This document shows, in pieces, positions 1 through 5,726 of a stretch of DNA of 10,898 nt; the first letter of the stretch is position 1, and every line of letters begins with the position of its first letter. The notes under the pieces were generated by a model. That model saw nothing but the letters and a program-made list of their open reading frames with translations. It was not told the DNA's origin and did not search any database. The DNA is from an uncultured Ilumatobacter sp. Lineage in GTDB: Bacteria; Actinomycetota; Acidimicrobiia; Acidimicrobiales; Ilumatobacteraceae. The DNA lies in the NCBI GenBank assembly GCA_938049325.1, contig CALICC010000115.1:1-10898 (forward strand). The letters run 5' to 3'. The translations under genes were made by a program, and so were the position numbers.

Positions 1-689
<689 letters not shown>

Positions 690-754
690 GGTCCCTCAGT
701 GTTGTGGTGGCGGTCAGGCTAACGCTGGCGGTGCGCTAGGTTTCGGTTCGTCTC

Positions 755-762
755 AAAGGGGG
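755..762 (+). promoter_or_regulatory. Ribosome binding site deciding the start of the RCC1 lipoprotein
   Basis: AAAGGGGG lies 6 nt upstream of the ATG at 769. It favours this ATG over the upstream in-frame ATG at 673, which would put 32 residues in front of a clear lipoprotein signal peptide. A possible -10 of the TANNNT type (TAGGTT, 737-742) sits 12 bp upstream, without a convincing -35. Confidence 0.65.
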
Positions 763-768
763 TTCGAG

Positions 769-2910
769 ATGCGGGTTGCACGGTTGGCGACGTTGTGGTC
801 GGGATTCGCGCTGCTGGTCTCGGGCTGCACGGTGGTGTCGTGGGGGTGGAACCCCTGGGGGCAGCTCGGCACGGGCGACACGGTCACGCGTGAGATGCCG
901 CCGCTCCCCGAGGGTCCTCAGCTCTGGGACCAAGTCGCGACGGGCACCGGGCATTCCTGTGGCGTACTCGCCGACGGAACGCTGTGGTGTTGGGGCGACA
1001 ACTCTGGCGGTCAGGTCGGCGCCGGTTCGCAGCGATCCGAGCCAACCCCGCTCCAGGTTGGCTCCGATGACGACTGGGCTGCGGTCGCTCCGGGTTCCAG
1101 CCACACGTGCGCGCGACGAACCGACGGTTCGCTCTGGTGTTGGGGTCGCAATGGGCTCGGGCAGCTCGGCAACGGCACCACGACCGAGTCGCAGGTACCC
1201 GTGCAGGTCGGCACCGACCTCGACTGGGCGGCTATCAGCGCGAGGTCGACGCACTCGTGTGCACAAAAAGATGACGGCTCCGTGTGGTGTTGGGGCGACA
1301 ACGGCAGCGGCCAGATCGGCGATGGGACGACGTCGGTTGCGTTGGTTCCGGTGCAGGTCGGTACCGATCTCGACTGGACCTCGATCGTGGCGAGTTACCG
1401 GTCCACCTGCGGCACCCGAGCGGACGGGTCGGCCTGGTGCTGGGGTGCCAACGATGCTGGCCAACTCGGCAACGGCACGAACAGTGATTCGGCGATGCCG
1501 ACGCAGGTGGCCGGCGGTCTCGACTGGTCCACGTTGTCGACTGGAAGAACGTCGTGCGGGGTGCGCGTGAGTGGAACGCTGTGGTGCTGGGGCAGCAACT
1601 CCGATGGCCAACTCGGTGACGGAACGAGTGTTGGGGCCAACAAGCCGCGCCAGATCGGTGCCGACAGCGACTGGGTTGCGGTCGATTCGGGCTCGACGCA
1701 CACGTGTGCGCAGCGAACCGACGGGTCGTTGTGGTGCTGGGGCGACAACGGATTCGGTCAGCTCGGAACCAGCACGTTCGACGATTCGAGCACACCGGTG
1801 CGCATCGGGGTGAGCGTTGACTGGGACGACGTGGTCGTTGGCGGCAGTTGGTCATGTGCACGACGCGGCCGGCAGGAGGCGTGGTGTTGGGGTGACAACT
1901 TCCAAGGTCAACTCGGCACGAACGGCGGCGAGCGGGAGCCGACTCCCGAGCGTGTCGGCCGTCCGACGAGCGGGTGGGTTGATGCTGTCGCCGGCGGTGA
2001 GCACACCTGCCGGCTCACCGGCGCTGGCTCGCTCTGGTGCACAGGTCGCAACGCGTACGGGCAACTCGGGGTCGGGGACTTCACCGATCGATCGAGCGCT
2101 GCGAAGACGATTGGTGATGGATACGTCGACGTGAGCGCGGGACAGCGTCACGTGTGTGCGACACGTACCGATAACACGCTGTGGTGTTGGGGTGGAAACG
2201 GCGCCGGTCAAATCGGCGACGGCTCGCCGTTCGATCAGGACGAACCGGTGCACATTCCAGGAAGCTGGGCGGCGGTCGGTGCCGGAGACTTCAGCACGTG
2301 CGCGCTGAGTACTGCTGGCACACTCTTCTGCTGGGGCGGCCTGGACGGGTACGACAGTGTCGACGAGCCGATGCAGCTCGGTGTGGCCAGTGACTGGGTT
2401 GCACTCGATGGAGGAGACAGATTCACGTGTGGCCTCCGTGACGACAAGTCCGGTTGGTGCTGGGGTGACAACCAGTTCGGTCAGCTCGGCGATGGATCGA
2501 CTGCTGATTCACTCGAGCCAGTACGAATCGCAGGTGCCGGTTTCGTCGATGTCACGGCGGGGTCGCGCCACGCTTGCGGCGTGCGACCCGACGGCAGCTT
2601 GTGGTGCTGGGGTTCGGATCAGAACGGTCGACTCGGCACCGGAAACGGCGGTGACAGCCCGATGCCCGTCCAGGTTGGAGCAAGCACCGACTGGATCGCA
2701 GTCGATGCCGGTGACGCGCACGCGTGTGCGATCAAGCCGTCGACGGTCGCCAACCGCAACGACATGTGGTGTTGGGGGTCCAACGCCAACGGCCAGCTGG
2801 GTGACGGCACGACGATCGATCGTCCGGAACCGACGCTGGTGGTCTCGGAACTGAACTGGGTCGGCGTGTCAGCTGGAGCGCGTCATACGACCGGGGTCGT
2901 CATCGCATGA
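769..2910 (+). CDS. RCC1-repeat beta-propeller lipoprotein, 14 blades with paired cysteines
   Basis: Protein of 713 aa. The N-terminus MRVARLATLWSGFALLVSGC is a lipoprotein signal peptide with lipobox VSGC, lipidation at Cys20, so the protein should sit on the outer face of the cytoplasmic membrane. The rest is RCC1 (regulator of chromosome condensation) repeats with almost no linker. The core WCWGxNxxGQLGxG recurs with the first W at residues 73, 123, 173, 223, 272, 322, 372, 423, 472, 520 (FCWG), 563, 612 and 667, and a first half-repeat SWGWNPWGQLG begins at residue 24. That gives 14 blades of about 50 aa, the size of two seven-bladed propellers. Thirteen blades carry a Cys pair (xxCxxxxxxGxLWCWG), probably disulfides, as fits an exported protein. 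Blade 11 (around 520-535) lacks the GQLG turn. Bacterial RCC1 proteins are usually inferred to bind proteins; the ligand here is unknown. It is convergent with padR, with only 4 bp between stop codons. Confidence 0.93.
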   Translation: MRVARLATLWSGFALLVSGCTVVSWGWNPWGQLGTGDTVTREMPPLPEGPQLWDQVATGTGHSCGVLADGTLWCWGDNSGGQVGAGSQRSEPTPLQVGSDDDWAAVAPGSSHTCARRTDGSLWCWGRNGLGQLGNGTTTESQVPVQVGTDLDWAAISARSTHSCAQKDDGSVWCWGDNGSGQIGDGTTSVALVPVQVGTDLDWTSIVASYRSTCGTRADGSAWCWGANDAGQLGNGTNSDSAMPTQVAGGLDWSTLSTGRTSCGVRVSGTLWCWGSNSDGQLGDGTSVGANKPRQIGADSDWVAVDSGSTHTCAQRTDGSLWCWGDNGFGQLGTSTFDDSSTPVRIGVSVDWDDVVVGGSWSCARRGRQEAWCWGDNFQGQLGTNGGEREPTPERVGRPTSGWVDAVAGGEHTCRLTGAGSLWCTGRNAYGQLGVGDFTDRSSAAKTIGDGYVDVSAGQRHVCATRTDNTLWCWGGNGAGQIGDGSPFDQDEPVHIPGSWAAVGAGDFSTCALSTAGTLFCWGGLDGYDSVDEPMQLGVASDWVALDGGDRFTCGLRDDKSGWCWGDNQFGQLGDGSTADSLEPVRIAGAGFVDVTAGSRHACGVRPDGSLWCWGSDQNGRLGTGNGGDSPMPVQVGASTDWIAVDAGDAHACAIKPSTVANRNDMWCWGSNANGQLGDGTTIDRPEPTLVVSELNWVGVSAGARHTTGVVIA

Positions 2911-2914
2911 GCGT

Positions 2915-3496
2915 TCAACGATCGTCTTCGAGCCTGGCGAGCGCGTCGTTGCTCGCCTGTTCGTCACCTCCGTAGAACGTGAGCCCCCATTGCGCCACCA
3001 TTTCGGCGTAGCGGAACGTGTCGTCTCCTGCGGCCGTTCCGGCGCGCAGGTCGTCGTGGATCTGGCCGAGGTCGGTCAGCATTTCGCTCGCCCATGCTTG
3101 ATGTTCCTCGACGAGTTCGATCAGTCGCGCTCGGTCACCGACATGACCGACGAACAACCGGAACGCTGCCGCGTGGCGGATGGTTGGAGGCTCGAACGGA
3201 GCACCGTTCACCCATCGCTGCAGCTCCGCGAGGCCCGATGGTGTGAGTCCGAAGGTCTTCCGAGCGCGGTCGTGTTCTCCCGAGTCGTCGCGTTCATCGA
3301 CGAGCCCGCGAGTCTGGAGCCGTTCGAGCTCGCGATAGATCTGACTCATGGCAGGTGCCGCCCAGAAGAAGCGAGTCGACTCGAGAGCCCATTGTCGGAT
3401 CTCGTAGCCCGTCAGACGCGTCCCGAACGAGAGCAGCCCGAGGACGACGTAGCTCGTCGACGGCAGCCAATTCTCGGATTCACGCTTGACAGACAT
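2915..3496 (-). CDS. PadR-family transcriptional regulator
   Basis: Protein of 193 aa from the ATG at 3496-3494 (MSVKRESENWLP). The N-terminal winged helix (about residues 11-85) has the PadR hallmarks: S-YVVLGLLSFG, TGYEIRQWA, SQIYRELERLQTRGLV and LTPSGLAELQRW. The C-terminal half is the helical dimerisation region (Vir_act_alpha_C type), including AAAFRLFVGH and ELVEEHQAW. PadR proteins are dimeric repressors, often released by small phenolic or drug-like ligands; the ligand here cannot be read from sequence. It is divergent from the winged-helix/VOC pair with only 25 bp between starts, and an imperfect palindrome overlaps its own start codon, suggesting autoregulation plus control of the neighbours. 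An alternative in-frame ATG lies at 3523-3521, without a Shine-Dalgarno; that choice would place the palindrome inside the gene. The sequence AACAT before the chosen ATG holds only a weak GGAA. Confidence 0.9.
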   Translation of the reverse strand: MSVKRESENWLPSTSYVVLGLLSFGTRLTGYEIRQWALESTRFFWAAPAMSQIYRELERLQTRGLVDERDDSGEHDRARKTFGLTPSGLAELQRWVNGAPFEPPTIRHAAAFRLFVGHVGDRARLIELVEEHQAWASEMLTDLGQIHDDLRAGTAAGDDTFRYAEMVAQWGLTFYGGDEQASNDALARLEDDR

Positions 3497-3515
3497 ATGT
3501 TCCGATGTGGAATAT
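3486..3515 (+). promoter_or_regulatory. Promoter for the winged-helix/VOC operon (probably leaderless)
   Basis: A perfect TTGACA -35 (3486-3491) is followed after 18 bp by a -10-like GAATAT (3510-3515). Transcription would start about 7 nt further on, at the A of the ATG at 3522, giving a leaderless mRNA. This fits the absence of any Shine-Dalgarno before that ATG. Leaderless transcripts are common in actinobacteria. On the opposite strand TATATT (3516-3511) is a good -10 for padR, with transcription starting near 3504. Confidence 0.5.
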
Positions 3516-3517
3516 AT
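3495..3517. promoter_or_regulatory. Imperfect palindrome, candidate PadR operator
   Basis: The left arm ATATGTTCC (3495-3503) and right arm GGAATATAT (3509-3517) are inverted repeats matching at 8 of 9 positions, separated by GATGT. It sits in the padR/winged-helix intergenic gap, covers both candidate -10 elements and the first bases of padR. PadR dimers are known to bind AT-rich palindromes containing ATGT/ACAT-like half sites next to their own genes; the assignment here is inference. Confidence 0.5.
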
Positions 3518-3521
3518 CGAC

Positions 3522-3848
3522 ATGGGAGTCAAAACCGAAGAAAGAGTCCACGTCCGCAATCCAAACACGGGCAGCGAAGCCCTACGAATTCGGCGGTCCG
3601 TCTACGACCCGGTGCGACTGGCGATCCTGCAAGCGCTCGATTCGCCGGACGGCCTGGCCAATGCGGAACTTCGAGGCGAGGTCGAGCAGCGGACATCAGC
3701 CGAACTGTGGGAGCAGCACTCGGTCGGCTGGTACACGACCTCGGTCAAGCTCGACCTCGAGGCACGCGAGCTGATCGCCAAGAGCGGGTCGCCCCAACAT
3801 CTCAGGCTCACCGATGCGGGCCGTCGTGCGCTGAGCGAGGAAGGCTGA
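3522..3848 (+). CDS. Small winged-helix (ArsR/MarR-like) DNA-binding protein
   Basis: Protein of 108 aa starting MGVKTEERVHV. A short charged N-terminus with NPNTG (13-17) precedes a winged-helix fold: Y-DPVRLAILQALDSPDGLANAELRGEV (helices 1-2, about 28-55), a recognition-helix candidate SVGWYTTSVKLDLEARELI (about 66-85), then the wing and LRLTDAGRRAL, the usual end of MarR/PadR-type winged helices. Family-level assignment is firm only to 'winged helix'; it may be a transcription factor or a partner of one. Its start is chosen because a promoter places the transcription start on this ATG; the longer frame from TTG at 3486 would begin inside the -35 element. It is followed after 3 nt by the VOC gene, whose GAGGAAGG ribosome site lies inside this gene's last codons, so the two are translationally coupled. 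Confidence 0.75.
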   Translation: MGVKTEERVHVRNPNTGSEALRIRRSVYDPVRLAILQALDSPDGLANAELRGEVEQRTSAELWEQHSVGWYTTSVKLDLEARELIAKSGSPQHLRLTDAGRRALSEEG

Positions 3849-3851
3849 ACC

Positions 3852-4655
3852 ATGGCCAACGTCACGAAGTACCGCAATGGTGTGCCGAGCTGGGCTGATG
3901 TCGCCGTCACCGATCCAGCAGCAGGGGCAGCGTTCTATTCGGCGCTGTTCGGGTGGGAGGCCGAAGACCAGGGGGCCGAGGCCGGCAGTTATCACATGTT
4001 CCGCATTGACGGCGCTGCGGTGGCTGGGCTCGGTCCGCGCCAGACCGACGAGGCGATGCCGATCTGGTCGGCCTACATCGCTGTCGACGACCTCGATGCC
4101 ACGCTCGTCGCTGCCGAGGCAGCGGGCGGCACGATCGTCATGGAGCGCATGGACGTCTTCACCTCGGGCTCGATGGCCGTCGTGGTCGACCCGACCGGTG
4201 CGGCCGTCTCGTTCTGGGAGGCTGGCGACCACATCGGCGCCGAACTGGTGAATGTGCCCAACACGCTTGCCTGGCATGAGCTCACGACCCGCGACGCCGA
4301 GGCATCGAAGGCGTTCTACGCGGCCGTCGTCGGCTGGAACTATCAGGCGATGCCGGAAGGGTCGGGTGCCGACGGCTACGAGATGATCATGGTCGGCGAG
4401 CGAGTCGTCGGTGGGATCATGCCGATGACGGGTGAGGACTGGGGCGACTTGCCCTCGCACTGGATGGTCTACTTCGCCGTTGCCGACACCGACGCCGCGG
4501 CGGCGAAGGTGACCGAGCTCGGCGGCGCGGTCTCGGTCCCGCCGTTCGACATGGGGGTGGGTCGCATGTCGGTGTGCAATGACCCCGACGGCAACGCGTT
4601 CTCCGTGATCTCATTCAGCGGTCCGGCGGATGAAATCGAGGGCGGCATCGCTTGA
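3852..4655 (+). CDS. Two-domain VOC (glyoxalase/bleomycin-resistance fold) protein, Cfp30B-like
   Basis: Protein of 267 aa made of two VOC modules of about 120 aa. Module 1 opens with RNGVPSWADVAVTDPAAGAAFYSALFGW (split here only for orientation: GVPSW at 10-14) and ends DPTGAAVSFWEAGDHIGA. Module 2 opens TLAWHELTTRDAEASKAFY (from 138) and contains HWMVYFAVADTD (from 203) and DPDGNAFSVIS. Length and these segments resemble mycobacterial Cfp30B (Rv0577, 27-kDa antigen) and its Streptomyces relatives, annotated as glyoxalase-fold proteins. VOC proteins bind metals or small hydrophobic ligands and carry out isomerase, dioxygenase, or sequestration roles. No catalytic activity can be assigned from sequence. 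It is co-transcribed with the winged-helix gene under likely PadR control, which suggests a role in response to a small toxic or reactive compound. Convergent with the PhyH gene, 22 bp between stops. Confidence 0.9.
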   Translation: MANVTKYRNGVPSWADVAVTDPAAGAAFYSALFGWEAEDQGAEAGSYHMFRIDGAAVAGLGPRQTDEAMPIWSAYIAVDDLDATLVAAEAAGGTIVMERMDVFTSGSMAVVVDPTGAAVSFWEAGDHIGAELVNVPNTLAWHELTTRDAEASKAFYAAVVGWNYQAMPEGSGADGYEMIMVGERVVGGIMPMTGEDWGDLPSHWMVYFAVADTDAAAAKVTELGGAVSVPPFDMGVGRMSVCNDPDGNAFSVISFSGPADEIEGGIA

Positions 4656-4677
4656 CTCGCCCGCTGCGTTGCGGCGC

Positions 4678-5556
4678 TCAGTCGACGTCGACCAGCGGGA
4701 ACCGCGGGTCGCTGCCGAGCGGGCCGCCGACGACCAGGCCATCGGCTTCGTACGGCGGAGAAACCTGCCACGGGCGAGTTGCGAAGGTGGCGTCGTCGCC
4801 GATCCACCGGAAACTCACCGCACGCCGGCGATGATCGAGGTCGTTGCCCGGCGCATCGTGGAGCGTGCGGTAGTGGAACGCGATGACGTCGCCGGGCTCG
4901 ACGTCGAAGGAGAGAATCCGGTGCGCGCCCGCAGCGATCTCCGCATCGAGATCGGGCACCAACTCGTAGCCATCCGGAGCAGGTGCATAGGGCGTGTGAT
5001 CAACGAACTTGCGCGGCACGAACCAACGGTTCCAGCGATGCGAGCCTGCGATGAAACGCATGCCTGAGCTTGCGGGGACGGCGTCGAGCGCAACCCAGAG
5101 GCTGACGTTCTGGTCGCCGTCGATGCAGTAATACGGCTGATCGTGGTGCCAGGGGGTCCGCTCGGTGGCGCCGGGTTCTTTCACCAGAACGTGCTCGTGA
5201 AAGAACCGGACCGTGTTGGACTGCATGAGTGAACGAGCGACCGACGCCAGCGGGCTCTCGAACGCTGCACGGCGGTAGGGCTCGACGTTCGGCCACGTGA
5301 CGTAGTCGGTCCAGAAGCCGGTCGCGTTGGTGCTGTCGGTGTACCAGTGCGACCATTCGCTCGGGTTCGTCCGGTTGTGTTCGACGCCGTCGGCGAGGGC
5401 GTCGAGCCAGTGCTCGTCGAGCACACCGCGCACGATCGTGGCGCCGTCGGCCGCGAACTGCTCGGACGCAGCATCTGGTACGCACGCGATTCGGCCGGAA
5501 GCCTGAGTGTGACTCTCCTCCGCCGATCGCATTCGCCCATCTTGGTCCACCGCCAC
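4678..5556 (-). CDS. PhyH-family Fe(II)/2-oxoglutarate dioxygenase
   Basis: Protein of 292 aa from GTG at 5556-5554. It belongs to the phytanoyl-CoA dioxygenase (PhyH) superfamily of non-haem iron oxygenases, which couple substrate hydroxylation to decarboxylation of 2-oxoglutarate. The facial triad is visible: H137-x-D139 in TPWHHDQPYY, and the distal His233 in YRTLHDAPGN, followed by an Arg cluster at 243-245 (RRRAVSFRWIGDD) supplying the 2-oxoglutarate-binding Arg. SSGMRFIAGSH (163-173) and EPGDVIAFH (220-228) are typical double-stranded beta-helix segments. It is cytosolic, with no signal peptide. The substrate is unknown; family members act on fatty acyl chains, ectoine, antibiotics and quorum-sensing compounds. 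Start: GGGAGG lies 13 nt upstream of the GTG, slightly far; the ATG at 5532 is an alternative that removes 8 residues. It is divergent from the protease gene across 170 bp. Confidence 0.9.
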   Translation of the reverse strand: MAVDQDGRMRSAEESHTQASGRIACVPDAASEQFAADGATIVRGVLDEHWLDALADGVEHNRTNPSEWSHWYTDSTNATGFWTDYVTWPNVEPYRRAAFESPLASVARSLMQSNTVRFFHEHVLVKEPGATERTPWHHDQPYYCIDGDQNVSLWVALDAVPASSGMRFIAGSHRWNRWFVPRKFVDHTPYAPAPDGYELVPDLDAEIAAGAHRILSFDVEPGDVIAFHYRTLHDAPGNDLDHRRRAVSFRWIGDDATFATRPWQVSPPYEADGLVVGGPLGSDPRFPLVDVD

Positions 5557-5585
5557 TCGTTGTCCGGCACCTCCCGTGGTTTTTG

Positions 5586-5596
5586 CACTGACAGTG
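5586..5596. repeat. Short palindrome in the PhyH/protease divergent intergenic region
   Basis: CACTG-A-CAGTG is an inverted repeat with 5-bp arms and a 1-bp centre. It lies 30 bp upstream of the PhyH start and 130 bp upstream of the protease start. It could be an operator, but arms this short arise by chance; no promoter elements could be tied to it. Confidence 0.25.
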
Positions 5597-5716
5597 ACAA
5601 CGCGTTCCGTGGTCTGTTTGAGCCGAAACTCGCGTCACCCCAGCTCAGGACCCCTGGCGCTTGGTCGCGGTGGGCAGTACCTTGGACGTCAGCGGTCGGC
5701 AGCGGGCAGAAAAACT

Positions 5717-5721
5717 GGGAG
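5717..5721 (+). promoter_or_regulatory. Ribosome binding site deciding the start of the S8 protease
   Basis: GGGAG lies 5 nt upstream of the GTG at 5727. It chooses that GTG over the more upstream in-frame start at 5661, and places the signal peptide exactly at the N-terminus. Confidence 0.7.
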
Positions 5722-5726
5722 ACATC

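Noticed and set aside
690..768. Divergent promoters between ettA and the RCC1 gene
   Set aside because: Candidate hexamers (TAGCCT on minus, TAGGTT on plus) have no properly spaced -35 partner, so no promoter is annotated there.
736..1701. Open frame of 321 codons on the minus strand opposite the RCC1 gene
   Set aside because: Its Arg/Pro-rich, repetitive product is simply the reverse shadow of the RCC1 repeats.
980..2790. Regularly spaced near-identical DNA blocks of about 150 bp, superficially like a repeat array
   Set aside because: They are in frame and encode the RCC1 blades; sequence between blocks diverges as protein, and there are no CRISPR-like spacers or cas genes.
3486..3521. Upstream TTG start adding 12 residues to the winged-helix protein
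   Set aside because: The TTG is the first part of the TTGACA -35 element and has no ribosome site; the ATG at 3522 fits the predicted transcription start.
3696..4460. Open frame of 254 codons on the minus strand
   Set aside because: It is antisense to the winged-helix and VOC genes, which both have clear family features.
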